Shown: positions 1 through 10,793, counted from the first letter of the stretch. The stretch is DNA of 64,000 nt from Hexactinellida sp. DTS-2022 (GCA_028753945.1 JAPNXP010000004.1:4340001-4404000); one strand, 5' to 3'. The notes: generated by a model not told the origin, from the sequence alone. Numbers and translations are program-made.

Positions 1-101
1 TATTCAGTACGAGTGGAATGAACATAGTTTCCTCGGCTATAAAAATTAGCCTATTGATAATGAATTAGCAGTTTAGCATTGATAAGATTGCGGTAATTAA
101 T

Positions 102-1024
102 CAGGGACGTTGCCAGGATTTTTCACCTAGGGGGGCATAGAAATTTCCGGGGGGGCAAACATTATATTGGTGTTAGATCTAGCAGTTGACGTTACCAAAA
201 ACTAGGGGTTAAAGATGAAGCTTTCTAGTTTAATGTCCTGCAAAGTATGAAAAGTAACCTACAAAAAATCAATTTTGACAGGTAACAGGTCTAAAGTAAA
301 AGGTGTATTGAATTTGTAAAACAGTTGATTAGAAGTTAGAACAAAAGTTGCCAAAATAACTAGGAATATCCTACAAGGCGCATCTAGATTGCTACAGTCC
401 ATTCCTGTCAACCGTATAGGGATTTCAAACATTTTGGATGTTCTGTCCAGGCGTACAGGGATGTAATAAATTTGTATATGGATTACTAGTTTGGATAAAT
501 TAATGATTGTTTGTCGAATAATACCTAAAAATGGCTAACCCTAAAATGTAGGTTTTTGTCTTGTGTAAATTAATACCCTATTTTATAGGGATTCTCTGTA
601 GAAACTATATATTTCAATATTATCTGCGTTCCTAAGTGATTATTTTGATTTATGAAACTTAATAAGAATAAATAACATGTTCGAACTTCGTATGTATATC
701 TTGACATACATAATAAAATGCGTTGGTTAGTGTAATTCGTTTCAGTATAAGTGTAGATTTACATTTTAGACGAGCGAGCGAGAAAAGAATTTGAGGTGTC
801 TAGGGATCTTGACCATCAATGTACAGGGGAAAATTGGAGCCTCGTACAGGGATATGACTCAAATGTTGGAAAGTGTGAACTCATTAAATTGAATTCAATA
901 GCATCAATGAATCAGAGGAATAAAATAGTTCAATATATTTTACCATGGGGGGCATTGCCCCGGGGCGAGGATTTCTACCAGGAGGCCATTGCCCCCTATG
1001 CCCCCCCCCGTGGCGACGTCCCTG
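102..1024. mobile_element. Non-autonomous TIR DNA element, ~923 bp
   Basis: The left end begins CAGGGACGTTGCCA and runs into a G-rich block ending GGGGGCATAG. The right end is its inverted match, CTATGCCCCCCCCCG followed by TGGCGACGTCCCTG. The element is flanked by TAAT on both sides (98-101 and 1025-1028), a likely 4-bp target duplication. Nothing inside looks like a transposase; the 106-codon ORF spanning the right end is low-complexity and not credited. The superfamily is not identified. Confidence 0.65.
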
Positions 1025-1058
1025 TAATCTATCTATATATTAAAAGAGGAATTGTTGT

Positions 1059-1101
1059 GTGTTTGTTTGTTTGTTTGTTTGTTTGTTTGTTTGTGTGTTT
1101 G
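1059..1101. repeat. (TTTG)n microsatellite
   Basis: Tandem GTTT units lie just right of the TIR element, inside sequence resembling the GT/TTTG-rich tail of the hairpin repeat family (compare 1628-1666 and, inverted, 29790-29812). Confidence 0.8.
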
Positions 1102-1203
1102 TCCATAATTAATTGAAAAGACTACGAGTCCTAGAAAGCTGAAAATTTGTATACAGGGGTAATTTTGTACTGCGACAACGATCTATTGGTTTTTGAAGAG
1201 AAA

Positions 1204-1300
1204 TATTTACATTTGAAGGTGACAAAATATGTTGGCCAATTAAATTCGAGGGTTTGTTAGTATGGATTAGCAGATTTCATCAATTAGTATAAATAGATTG
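1204..1300. repeat. Dispersed repeat shared with 54790-54870
   Basis: This stretch (GACAAAATATG, then AATTCGAGGGTTTGT, ending AATTAGTATAAATAG) has a diverged second copy at 54790-54870 in the same orientation. It contains a TATAAATA-like stretch but adjoins no ORF. The surrounding 1105-1490 shows nothing else I recognise. Confidence 0.5.
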
Positions 1301-1497
1301 TGCATAATAGAAATATTTTCTGAGGTCCAATTTGATTGATTAAAAATAAATTCATTTAACCATAAATCATTTGTCTATTCTATTGCCTGTTTTTCTTTTA
1401 GTATTATTATTTTGATTCGAGCTTTCTTATCGTGCAACTAAAATTTATTGAGCTATTAAAACTCATTATTAATGTGATTGCTTTTTTGGGAGGGAAA

Positions 1498-2190
1498 GGC
1501 CGCAATGCGGCCGTTAATTGTATTGCGTAGTGCCTAACACGAACGAACAAAAGTCGCGAAGCGACTTTTGTGAGAGAGTGATCCGTCGCGAAGCGACCGA
1601 GACCGAAGGGCTCGTATTATTAAATCTCGATTGTTGTTTGTTTGTGTGTGTGTGTGTGTGTGTTTGTCCGGATTGTATTAAGTGGGGGGAATAGAAACCG
1701 AATTTATATATGAGATATAAACAAACTTCCAAATGTTAGAATGGGTAAACAAATGTTGTAATAGGTAAACAAGTATGTTGAACCCGAATTTCGCGTTTAT
1801 AAATTTGTAATATGAATATTTGTTGTTGTTGTTTACACAAAATAGGTAAACAAATTAATGAAAATTCAAAATTAACCGAGAAGTTAGCTTTCAACGGGTA
1901 TTATTGGTAAACAAGTATGCTGAACACGAATTTCGCGTTTATAAATTTGTAATATGAATATTTGTTGTTGTTGTTTACACAAAATAGGTAAACAAATTAA
2001 TGAAAATTCAAAATCAACCTAGAAGCTAGCTTTCAACGCTTATTGTAAGCATATAACTATGACAAATATTACTAACTATGTAATCAATTGGTTAGTGAGG
2101 AGTGAGGCCGCGTAGCGGCCGTTAACTTTAGGTGCGTAGCACCGATCTATCGCAAAGCGACCGAGACCGAAGGGCTCGTTAATTAGTAAA
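1498..2190 (-). repeat. Hairpin repeat family, copy 1
   Basis: Read on the minus strand, a GC-rich head (about 2185-2095) is followed by roughly two ~142-bp tandem units (1740-2040, AT-rich, with TTGTTGTTGTTTACAC), then a GT-rich tail, then a second head (1613-1498). The heads consist of perfect short hairpins with three-base loops: GGCCGC-AAT-GCGGCC at 1498-1512, AAAAGTCGC-GAA-GCGACTTTT at 1549-1569, GGCCGC-GTA-GCGGCC near 2106-2120, and GGTGC-GTA-GCACC near 2130-2143. The head always starts CGAGCCCTTCGGTCTCGG. Related copies lie at 28888-29817 and 45681-45960. There is no coding potential. Confidence 0.7.
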
Positions 2191-2262
2191 ATTTTCCTAA
2201 ATTACCATTTGAAAATAATCAATTGAAATTTTACACACAGGAAAATATGTTCCAGTAAATAA

Positions 2263-3201
2263 CTACACGATCCTTTTAACACAAATCCCATACGGCCGTA
2301 TGTCCCCTATCTCACAAACAAAATGTCCATCACCTATCACCTCCACATTACGCGGGTTAACTCTGTTCTGGAACACAGCCTTGAACCTATCTCCCCCAAA
2401 CTCAAACACCTTAGCGAACTGTTCAAACTCTACTGAGTCTATGTCAGCAGTGGAGTGTACCCCCTTTGCTGTTCCTATCTTCTCGTCGCCTCGCATAAAG
2501 TCTGATTCCATAACTCCGTGAAACGACACCAGCCACTCCCCAGCGGACTCTTGTGTCCGCACACCCTTCGTTCCCAACCACATGTCGCCACTGTACCTGC
2601 CTAGTACGTTTAATGCAATTCTATTCCACCCGTAAGGCCTCTTATACACCAAGCTTCCTCTCCTGTATACAGCACCGTTATCCTTAAGTTCTGTTAAGTC
2701 GTAGTTGTACGCAGGAGCTAGATCTGAGTTATGTAGGAACTGCTTGGCCCTAGCTGGCTCAGCTCTGTCGTATGTGAGGAATAAAGTGGCTAGATTGCAG
2801 ACAGAACTGTAGTTCAGTTTGTCCGTATCCCTCAACACTTCTCCTCCGTAAATTAGGCTCTGTTCCGCCACACTCACACCAGATACTCTCTCGATCTTAG
2901 ACTTCAGCTCTGTAACATTAACAGTGCTTATATCCACTGATATCGGATACAGCTGCCCGTTCTTATCCTGCACAAACACGCCAGTCATCACACTGCTCAC
3001 ACCAAACACTCTAGCGGCACCACCACTCAGCTGGATGGATTCAGAATGCCCAACTGTTATGTCGTGTCTCCTCCACCTACATGTGGTGTCCTTCTTCTCT
3101 CTCTTGTTGTGCTCCCTCTGCGACACAATAAAGTTGTCCGTTAGCGTGGAGAGAGCGGCCGCCACTAGATCGCTATCGCTGCTGTAATATTTCCTAGCCA
3201 T
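2263..3201 (-). CDS. Ubiquitin-like domain protein with C-terminal domain resembling an ADP-ribosyltransferase fold
   Basis: An uninterrupted 312-codon single-exon gene. Residues ~73-145 form a ubiquitin-like domain (KSKIERVSGV, EQSLIYGGEVLRDTDKL, LFLTYD). Residues ~155-311 form a second domain with YKRPYGWNRIALNVLGRY, WLVSFHG (His228), GVHSTADI, VFQNRVNP and a terminal DIRPYGICVKR. Ubiquitin-like proteins with this tail occur in sponges and some fungi as far as I recall. The FHG and G-[aromatic]-S pattern resembles the His and Tyr motifs of PARP-like transferases, with His249 where Tyr would be expected; this is inference, not proof of activity. The first 70 residues are basic and unassigned. 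The start is chosen because a TATA-like box lies 28-37 bp upstream. It is probably an expressed host gene, but no function is demonstrated. Confidence 0.75.
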   Translation of the reverse strand: MARKYYSSDSDLVAAALSTLTDNFIVSQREHNKREKKDTTCRWRRHDITVGHSESIQLSGGAARVFGVSSVMTGVFVQDKNGQLYPISVDISTVNVTELKSKIERVSGVSVAEQSLIYGGEVLRDTDKLNYSSVCNLATLFLTYDRAEPARAKQFLHNSDLAPAYNYDLTELKDNGAVYRRGSLVYKRPYGWNRIALNVLGRYSGDMWLGTKGVRTQESAGEWLVSFHGVMESDFMRGDEKIGTAKGVHSTADIDSVEFEQFAKVFEFGGDRFKAVFQNRVNPRNVEVIGDGHFVCEIGDIRPYGICVKRIV

Positions 3202-3228
3202 AGTAGTTGACCATTGTACACATTTGCC

Positions 3229-3238
3229 TATTTATATA
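3229..3238 (-). promoter_or_regulatory. TATA-like box of the ubiquitin-like gene
   Basis: On the minus strand this reads TATATAAATA, 28 bp upstream of the ATG at 3201. With usual TATA-to-start spacing, transcription would begin at or next to the start codon, implying an almost leaderless mRNA. Confidence 0.5.
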
Positions 3239-3390
3239 CTCTACCTGTGCTCCGTATGCTGATTTTAATTATGATGATGTAAGATCCGATATAATTTTCA
3301 GAATTCTAAGGAATACAGTAAGATTATTTATATTGCATTGTTGGCAAAATTAAAATATGGGTACAAAATACTTCGAGTGTGATAAAATAC

Positions 3391-3633
3391 TAAGGCCACA
3401 TAAAATAAATTACTTATTAAACATCCATCTGTTTCGATAAGATTGGGACGGGAGGCGGCATTTTAAGATTTTAAGGAAGGATTAGGGAAACGCGAAATAT
3501 AATATGAAATTGTTTATTTAAACATAATGTTGCCTAATAGAAATAATATATATTAGCCGGACGAAGGATAAAAATTCAATTTAAATTGTGACGGGCAGGG
3601 ATAATAAACAAGTAATTTATTTTATGTGACCTA
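3391..3633. mobile_element. Short TIR element (MITE), ~240 bp
   Basis: The left arm AGGCCACATAAAATAAATTA near 3393 is matched inverted by the right arm ending TTTATTTTATGTGACCT near 3632, with one mismatch over about 23 bp. The interior is non-coding. The remaining 3240-4110 shows nothing I recognise. Confidence 0.55.
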
Positions 3634-4126
3634 AAAACATGACAATAAATAGATTAATAAATTTAATTAATTGAATATTTTATAGAAAATATGCAAACCA
3701 AACTTAATACCTTTTACAAATAATCTTGTTGTCTGTCACTCTGGGATTATTCTCTTCTCTTCATCCTGCGAATATCCAAGTTCTATTGCAGAGCTGCTTC
3801 TCGATAGAATACTTTCTCTCAATTCTGTTGTTTGTCGAAACAGAACAAGTAACCACTTTGAATGGGAAGTTTTGATTATTAAGAACTGCAACTATACACT
3901 TTCTATCAAACTGGAACTAACAACAGAGTTGTGTCTCGAGCTGTGGGAACTTTCTGTGTCCTGAGAGCTCTGTTCCATGAAAACAGATATTCTTTCTTAT
4001 AATCTGCTTATTAGACACAATTGCTGTCAGAGTTATTATGTTAGTCGGTCTCCTGCCTCGCTTCTATAAGTAATGCTGCATCACTAACAGTTCTACAACA
4101 AACTAACCTAACTACAGAGACAACAA

Positions 4127-5370
4127 ATGGCAGAACGGTACCCAGAAATTCCCCTCCTCCTTTTCATGGACCCGATCGAGGCTCGTATTCACGATAAGTT
4201 CATTCAGCTGATCGTCTGTCTCAACCGCAGACGAGAACAGTTGATCGCTTTGCACAGAGGGAGACAAGAGGAGATACGCGCCGCGACTACAAGTCGTATT
4301 CAGACTATACAACAGCTGACCGACACGAGAGCTAATCTCTAAAACCCAAATGAAGGAGAATCTGCTCCATACCATGCGCGTGAGAATTGTAGAGGAGATC
4401 GAGACTAGGATGATACAGCTAGAGGTAGTGGGAGACAAGTGGAGGTGTTGTTTGAGTGCGACACTCAACAGCTGGAGGAGACCATCTCTGTACTGGAACA
4501 CCTGGCAGAGAGGGAGATAGTTCCAATTCCAAACTACTCCGAACTCCTACAACCTCGAATCTCAGTCGGGAAGGAAGGAACAGGCCCAGGAAAACTTGGG
4601 TGGCCTAAAGGAATAGCTTTTGATGAGCGAACTCAGCTCATCTATGTAGCGAACGGAAATTTATTATCGAACGATGGCAATATTATGGTATTCTCTGTTA
4701 CCGGGGAATACATTAATACATTCTGTGAAGGATAATTTGTGCGGCCAGCAGGCATAGCCATTAATGGGGATGAGGTATATGTGAGCGACTCATCCTTGCA
4801 TTCCATATGTCACTTTAAGTTGCCGGGTTTCTAGTTAATAACTAAAGTAGGCAAGTACGTACTGGGAAAGGAGAGTTTAATTATCCTCGACAACTCACAG
4901 TAGCTCCTAGCGGGTCTGTGTTTGTAGCAGATAGGAATAATAACAGAGTGGTAGTGTTGACCCATAAACTAAAATCCCAACTATCTATCTTGCATGCCAG
5001 CATGACACAACCAAATGATGTAAAAGTACTTGACAATAAGGTGTTTGTTCTCTGCTGTAGAGACAACCCGTGTTTCCATGTGTTCGCACAATCATAAACT
5101 CCGCTTCTTCATAGCATGTGTCGAACAAGGAAATGAATAAGTTAAATAGGTTACTTCTTCTGTTTCGACAAACAACAAAATATCCTCATTAGCGATTTTG
5201 CAGATAATTCCATTAAAGTATTCTCTCGAGAAGGAGCTCTGATACACACACTGGACTATACGCAGGAAGAAGATAGGAGAATAAACCCAAGAGGAATAGT
5301 AGTGACAGACAACAAGAAAATTATTTGTGCTTCTTTTGGTACTAAGTTCTGTGTGCATATTTTCTGTTAA
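4127..5370 (+). pseudogene. TRIM/NHL-like protein, broken
   Basis: The first 71 codons from ATG 4127 form a charged helical start, then a stop at 4340. A coiled-coil stretch continues in another frame (VEEIETRM, 4350-4435), and the original frame resumes at 4439. NHL-type beta-propeller repeats follow: PGKLGWPKGIAFD, IYVANG, RPAGIAINGDEVYVSD, YPRQLTVAPSGSVFVADRNN, QPNDVKVLDNKVFVL and ISDFADNSIKVFSREGALI, ending in INPRGIVVTD near 5280. In-frame stops fall near 4733, 4833, 5095 and 5121. No RING or B-box is visible. Family members bind RNA or act as ubiquitin ligase scaffolds. This copy is too damaged to be functional, and spliced rescue is unlikely because the stops lie within repeat blades. 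Confidence 0.75.
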
Positions 5371-5904
5371 GTTTTAAATTAACTTTCATTTTCACTCAGC
5401 AATACTGGCAAAAATGTTGAATACTTTGAGGAGTTATTAAATTATAATTCTACATACGTAATGATAATGTAAATAATGAAGACCTAAATACTAATTATAG
5501 TGAATAAATTCTTTAATAATAGTTAATAGTTATTATTTATGATGAAATATTAGCATTAATCATAGGCTATGCATTAATATAGTTCAAAATTCATTACTAA
5601 ATCTAAAATTACAGCTGTGCAGACAACATGTCCTTTGGAATTGATAATCCTTAGAATGATTTGTAATTAGGGATGAAACGAATATACCGAATATTCGTTC
5701 GAAATTATTGAACGAATATTAAATTGAAATGGATATTGGTTTGCTATTTTCGACAGCAACATGACTTTTGTTTAGATGAGATTTATCGGAAATATAAATT
5801 CCCACCTAGAATACCTGAGCATGATAACTAACTTGTGTCTAATCCTTTAATGGAGTTATCCATATACCTAGAACATTTTAAACAATTATGTCTATCTCTT
5901 CTCA

Positions 5905-6471
5905 TTGATGATGGAGTATGATACGTACTTGAGTAGCGACGCTTCTACCCATAGTAACTTCTTGCACATATACACTTGTTGGAAGGGAACCTACTCGCTC
6001 CGTCGCATCGACATCGGTTCATTCGTTATCTCTAAACTGCCGGAGGAATTTGAGAAATATGGTATCGGTAAGGAATTTCGTAAATTTATTCAAATTTTCC
6101 GATCACGAATGATCTCCGAGATCAACCTGAGAATTAAACATAGTCCCGAGTACGCTGAGGCTACTCAGTGCGTAGCAACAGAGTGCGATACTCTCCTACG
6201 GGATATTTATTTCCCGCGGGTCCCGGGCCCGGAGAGACTGGAAGAGATGGAAGAAGAGCACTCACATGGGATGGATGTGTCTGAGAAAAATAAATGGGAG
6301 AGTCCCAAAGGTGGTCTTAATACGCCTGAGTTCATGAACAATAACGGGTATCTGGAATCGAGGTTCCTTAGGCGGATGAAAATATCAAAGAAGGGCCAAT
6401 GGACCTCCAAGCAGGATATCCAAAAGAGTCTAATTAGGCGGTTATTCTCTCTGAATTGCCTCAAAACGTAA
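5905..6471 (+). CDS. Hypothetical protein, 188 codons
   Basis: An open frame with mixed, charged composition and no recognised domain. It has helical stretches (LPEEFEKYGIGKEFRKFIQIF), an acidic run (LEEMEEEHSHG) and a basic end (RRMKISKKGQW). There is no signal peptide or membrane segment. It ends 30 bp before a MITE. Composition is less AT-rich than the flanks, which favours a coding origin, but it could be a transposon fragment or an exon of something larger. Upstream 5371-5900 is AT-rich; the only thing seen there is a short match at ~5610-5640 to the hairpin MITE of the 55-64 kb array. Confidence 0.35.
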   Translation: MMMEYDTYLSSDASTHSNFLHIYTCWKGTYSLRRIDIGSFVISKLPEEFEKYGIGKEFRKFIQIFRSRMISEINLRIKHSPEYAEATQCVATECDTLLRDIYFPRVPGPERLEEMEEEHSHGMDVSEKNKWESPKGGLNTPEFMNNNGYLESRFLRRMKISKKGQWTSKQDIQKSLIRRLFSLNCLKT

Positions 6472-6500
6472 TGCCTGCTTAGGTTTCAGTATGGTTTGTA

Positions 6501-6631
6501 CCGGTGTAAGCGCGTTTTGGGGACCCAGTGTTTTAGGCCCCCGTCCCTAAATCGCTAGCGTTTTTGGGCCCCTTGGGCTTTAAAATACTATCGATATGGG
6601 GACGGGAAGCCATAAAACGCGCTTACACCGG
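6501..6631. mobile_element. MITE with perfect 18-bp TIRs, 131 bp
   Basis: The left end CCGGTGTAAGCGCGTTTT (6501-6518) is exactly inverted at 6614-6631. The interior is GC-rich (GGGGACCC, GGGCCCC) unlike its surroundings. A related end lies at 36066-36180 (CCGGCGTAACCGCGTTTAGG). The target duplication is not clear. Confidence 0.8.
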
Positions 6632-7034
6632 AATAATCTCCCCGAAAAATACTCAATCGCAGTTTGTTTGGTTGAATCATCTTATTCTTTATATGATTCC
6701 ACCAATGTTTGATTTGATGTGTTTTTCATAAAATACTCTTGTCTTATTACTTGTATTTGTACTAGTGTACTTATATATTTTCGTATTAAATTTGTATACT
6801 TAGTTGCGTTCTTACAAGGCTTTGGGCTTTGGAATATATTTTTAGAATTTGGTAAGCATTCTAAATATAAATAGTTTACTAATAACTTTTTAAATCGCGA
6901 AATAGGAAGGCTGAATAATATTTGTGCATTATTGTAGTTATTAATTGTTAACCTAACAGAGAACATATACATAACAAGTCTCCTAATTGAGATTGGATGA
7001 ACTTTAAAACCGAATGGATAAGATTAAGTTTAAT

Positions 7035-7310
7035 TATATACAAGCTGCTCGTCAGCGTTTGATGATCTGAACAAACGAGTTTGCAGTTAACTTATACTGA
7101 AACCTTCTGCTAGTAAAAGGGATCCTCGAGATCTTTATATTTGAGTGTTGTATTTTCAGCAGTTTTTGAGCTGCAACAATGTGTTTATCTGTCAGCCAAA
7201 ATCCGTTGAGCAATTCCAACTTATCACTTGGACTAAGTTCCAGACTATGGCCCCAGAATGGAGATTGCGAAGGAGGACTCGATGAAATTGTCCAGCTTAT
7301 GGATTCCTAA
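7035..7310 (-). pseudogene. Ulp1-like cysteine protease fragment from a Ginger/KRBA2-like element
   Basis: The minus strand reads LSPSDKLELLNGFWLTDKHI followed by VAAQKLLKIQHSNI, then in a shifted frame LEDP...LAEGFQY. WLTDKHI-x-AAQKLL resembles the start of Ulp1/C48-like domains that follow integrases in Ginger or KRBA2-like proteins (from memory of the family). It is downstream, on the same strand, of the integrase remnant at 8080-8640, so one decayed element is likely, with a pogo-type MITE between them. The catalytic His and Cys are not visible. The stretch 6640-7030 shows nothing else recognisable. Confidence 0.4.
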
Positions 7311-7835
7311 AAAAAGATGTCTTATTTTCTGTTTGGTAAAACCAATAGTTAATGGAATACATAATGTACTTTTCTAATATCAGAATTCTGATCTGAATAT
7401 TGTATTGTATTCGATATCAAAGCAATGTTAGACAACATGTAATGCCTCTACTGACCTTTGTCCCTTCATTAGCTTTCAATTGATGTATATCCTGAGTCGA
7501 TGGAAATATAAGTGATTTGATAAAGTAATTACTATTCTCTACCGTAAGATTCCGATTCAGACAAAGATGATATGTAAATGGATCCTCCCGACTTCTGGCT
7601 GCATGTTTCGCTGTCAGAGTCTATGACTCTAGAACGTTTCTCATCGCGCTTTCTACGTCGGTTTTAGAATTGCGAAGCTTGAAAATTCCCTTCCCGTATC
7701 TTAAATATTTTCAAAGGACCCTTGATACGTCATTCGATTTTATTCCCCTCCTTCCATCCATGGCACTATTCCGAAGGAGAGCAAGTGTTCCTAGTTTCAA
7801 TTTCTATATATATACTAAATATGATAAAATAAATA

Positions 7836-8016
7836 CAGTTGACTCTGCTTAATGGGGTCAGTTTTGTTCCAGGGTAGTTTGACCGAATTAAGCGGAAAAA
7901 TCTAATAACCGAAAATATTTTTAGTAAACTCTAATTATGTCCATAAATCCTGTGAAATTTTGACCCCATTAAGTGGAGAAATCTATAAACTGGTGGCTCT
8001 ATTAAGCGGAGTATAC
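7836..8016. mobile_element. pogo-like MITE, degraded copy
   Basis: Starts CAGTTGACTCTGCTTAAT after a TA and ends TGGCTCTATTAAGCGGAGTA. Internal AAGCGG and TTAAGTGGAG motifs and the overall length match the cleaner copy at 36430-36613. The right TIR is mutated. Confidence 0.65.
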
Positions 8017-8079
8017 TATATAACTAAATTAAACTTTCTTTAAATATTTTTATTACTGTTGAATGCTTATGCTTTGGTC

Positions 8080-8640
8080 ATAATCCTTTTATGTTTATTT
8101 TGTGCTGCTGAATGTTCGAATCCTCTTTTCAATATAAATTCTACTTTATATCATTCATCTATTAATAAAGGGGTCTATATCAGGTTCAACAGCATGTTTA
8201 GTTCCTCATTCAAAATCTCCATCTCAATTGGTAGTATAGCTTGACTATGAGAGTTAGTATTATAACAATTCGATTTATCTCAGTAATCTCACATATGTAT
8301 TTGCATACGATAGTATGTTTGAATTTGCAAACTTACCGGAGGTACATTATTTCGAAAGGGTTTTTTCTCCGTTTACATCTGTATTGCTGTCCTGTAACCG
8401 AATAGAACACCTTCAATGTACAGATCCCAATCGTTCTATTCTTTTTGGACGAGCTTTAAGAGAGCACGTTGAAGTTTCTGGTTAAATATCTCAACCAAAC
8501 CATTTGTTTGAGGATGATAGGCTGTAGAAACCCTGTGATGGTCGATGATAATTCTTTAGGTGCATCCAAATCTGCACATAGTCTTGTCAAGTAAGAGGGA
8601 CCTGTGCCACACATTAATTTAATTGTTCCCCACCTCATTA
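8080..8640 (-). pseudogene. Integrase C-terminal remnant (Ginger/KRBA2-like)
   Basis: Reading the minus strand leftward from 8640, a frame-shifted integrase end is visible: a degraded form of the YHPQTNGLVERFN motif near 8500, LQRALLKLVQKE, NDWDLYI, VLFGYRTAIQ, then PIEMEILNEELNMLL near 8180. The motif containing NGLVERFN carries the catalytic Glu of DDE integrases. Frames change several times. It stands head-to-head with the plus-strand integrase starting at ~8690. Confidence 0.6.
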
Positions 8641-8689
8641 ATGTAACTGTGTACTAGTTTTATAGCATGTGCCCCACCAGTGACGGCTG

Positions 8690-9900
8690 CCTAGCGGCGC
8701 CACTGCATGGTGATAAGGAAGTATTACAAGCTAGCAGATTATATTCTGTACTCAGAGCATGTGACGATAATCCTACTTCAAGAGGTCATTTTGGACGTGA
8801 TAAGACATATAACAAAATTGCTTCAAGATATTACTGGAAAGGTATTTTGTACATACGTAATATAAACTATACGTAAATATGAGAAATATTAGTAATTTGT
8901 GACTAAGATTACGTTTGACAAATATTATATTTAGGTATGAAGAATGATATTGGAACATATTGCAAATAATGTTCAAAGTGGTCGTGATAAATGCAAAATT
9001 GAAGTGGAATATTCTCCCCTTTGTTCCATTAATGTACCAACTAAAGTGTGGAGTTTGGTTGAATTGACATCATCGGATCATTACAGGAATCAGCACACGG
9101 AAAACAAGTTATTGTCGTAGTGTCAGATCATTTTTCTAAATGGTCAGAAGTTGCTGATTTTCTCTACTTTGTTGTTTGTAGACTTGGGTATATGGACAAT
9201 TTGATAAGTGATCTAGGATGAGAATTTGTAAATAAAGTCATTGATTTCTCCTTGAAAGCCTACAAAGAGAACATCGCATTTCTTCAGCTTACCAAGTCAG
9301 CGTGAAAGGGATAATAGAACACTGAAATCAGCATTATCTAAATTAGTAAATGACAAATGCGATGATTGGGATATCCATATCCTAGGAGTTCTCTTTGCCT
9401 ACCATACAAGCAAACAGCTTCAACTAACTGTACTCCTTTCGTATTGCTAAACTTCCAATAAGTATTTCTATGAGTGTATTTGTGTGAAATATGGTGAGCA
9501 TCTAAATCCCGAAATTTTGGGTACACTTAAAATATTCATGAAAACATAAACAGCCAAGTAAATAAGAATATAGTAATTGACAAAAGCGACAAAAAATAAT
9601 AATGATAAGCGTCATTTCCAACAATTTGAGGATATCTTTGGGTAATACAGTTTACATTAAAAACAGCAGACGTATCCATCGAATGGGTTCAAAATTGGAA
9701 CTACTTTGGGTTGGGCCATACAAAGTGATAGAAATACTGGGTAGAAGCCGAGTAAAACTACGAAATATTAATAGTGGCAACACACTCAAAACGTGTATAA
9801 TATTGCAAATCTGAAGCATAATACTTATACCCATGTTAAATCACCAAAGTCTGATGTCGTATTGGAGATTATTAAAAAAACTGATCACCTGAGAGTAACA
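8690..9900 (+). pseudogene. Ginger/KRBA2-like integrase with a short intron, broken
   Basis: The order is zinc-binding start (GHFGRDKTYNKIASRYYWKG, 8787-8841), a GT-AG gap of ~95 bp (about 8841-8935), MKNDIGTYCK, then core fragments with several stops (SDLG-like segment near 9215, NRTLKSALSKLVNDKCDDWD near 9318-9370, GVLFAYHTSKQ near 9390). A C-terminal KNSRRIHRMGSKLE / WVGPYKVIEILGRSRVKLRN block spans 9660-9770. The last block is typical of KRBA2-like integrase proteins. An intron within the integrase argues for a DNA transposon or domesticated gene rather than a retrovirus-like element. Stops in the core make it inactive. Confidence 0.65.
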
Positions 9901-10151
9901 CTTTACAAAGTAGAGCTGAAAGCGGATGTGGTTTTGATTTGATTGAAATTCAACTATCGACGATCCTGCTTCGATCGTCAAAAAAGGATCGCGATCGTGA
10001 TCGCGCGATCTTTGATCGTTTGATTCTAATGCCCTAGATTTATGTATACATAGATTACACCAGACGCCCCACATTTTTTCACATGACACAATATACGGTA
10101 GGCAGGGCGTATAATCTGTCCTAGCACAGAATATACCGGGTATAATCTAGG

Positions 10152-10313
10152 CAAGGCCGCATTAAGGGGGGCTATGGGTGCTGCAGCACCAGGGCCCAGG
10201 GCCTGAGGAGCCCATTAGGGGCCCGCGTAGCGTGCCTCTAGAGAGTGTAAGACAAATAGGGGCCCGAAATTTTGGACAGCACCAGGGCCCAGACGACTCT
10301 TAATGCGGCCCTG
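10152..10313. mobile_element. hAT-type MITE, 162 bp
   Basis: TIRs CAAGGCCGCATTAAG and CTTAATGCGGCCCTG flank a GC-rich interior. An 8-bp target duplication, AATCTAGG, sits at 10144-10151 and 10314-10321. CAGGGCCG-type ends plus 8-bp duplications are the hAT signature. It lies within sequence rich in TATAATCTRGG motifs (10100-10460) that I cannot otherwise assign. 9940-10030 is rich in GATC but shows no gene. Confidence 0.85.
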
Positions 10314-10793
10314 AATCTAGGCTAGGACAGATTAACTCCAGGTATAATTTGGGCTAGCCCACGTCCCACTTCATACCCGGGGATATAATCTGGGGCCTGG
10401 GCTGGACATTATATCCGGTATATTCGAGGAGGAGGGGGTATAATCTGGGCAGTTACACCGGTATACAAATTCAAATGAATTATACAAAATCAGGGCAGAG
10501 TACAGAACCCAATCCCAAAGGCCCAATATTGACAATCTTATGGAGAACTAAGAGTAAATTTCTGCATACCTTGTCCTTCAAATGAATTTCCATATACAGA
10601 GGCAGCAGATAAATGTAAATATTAGAATAATTATTTGTTATAAAATGGAATACAATCAATAAATAAACAACAAACTAAAGGTCCAGCTAAGAATTACAAA
10701 AATATACTAAATCTATCAATAAAACGCAACATTACCATACAATTCCTGGTTGCTAATATGATCCTGAGTTAAAAGAAGCAATGAATCTCGCAT

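Noticed and set aside
796..1116. 106-codon ORF
   Set aside because: It runs across the TIR of an element and a TTTG microsatellite; the C-terminus is a Val-Cys-Leu-Phe repeat from the microsatellite.
1498..2190. Bacterial contamination suggested by GC-rich hairpins
   Set aside because: The same family is embedded in eukaryotic transposons with introns at 28888-29817, so it belongs to this genome.
6682..6972. 96-codon minus-strand ORF
   Set aside because: AT-rich with no recognised domain; it lies beyond the Ulp1-like fragment and could be decayed sequence, so support is insufficient.
8059..8244. 61-codon ORF with a signal-peptide-like start
   Set aside because: It is the antisense of the integrase remnant on the minus strand (PIEMEILNEELNMLL), which explains the sequence better.
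9940..10030. GATC-rich palindromic stretch
   Set aside because: Short and without a second copy in the window; no function can be argued.
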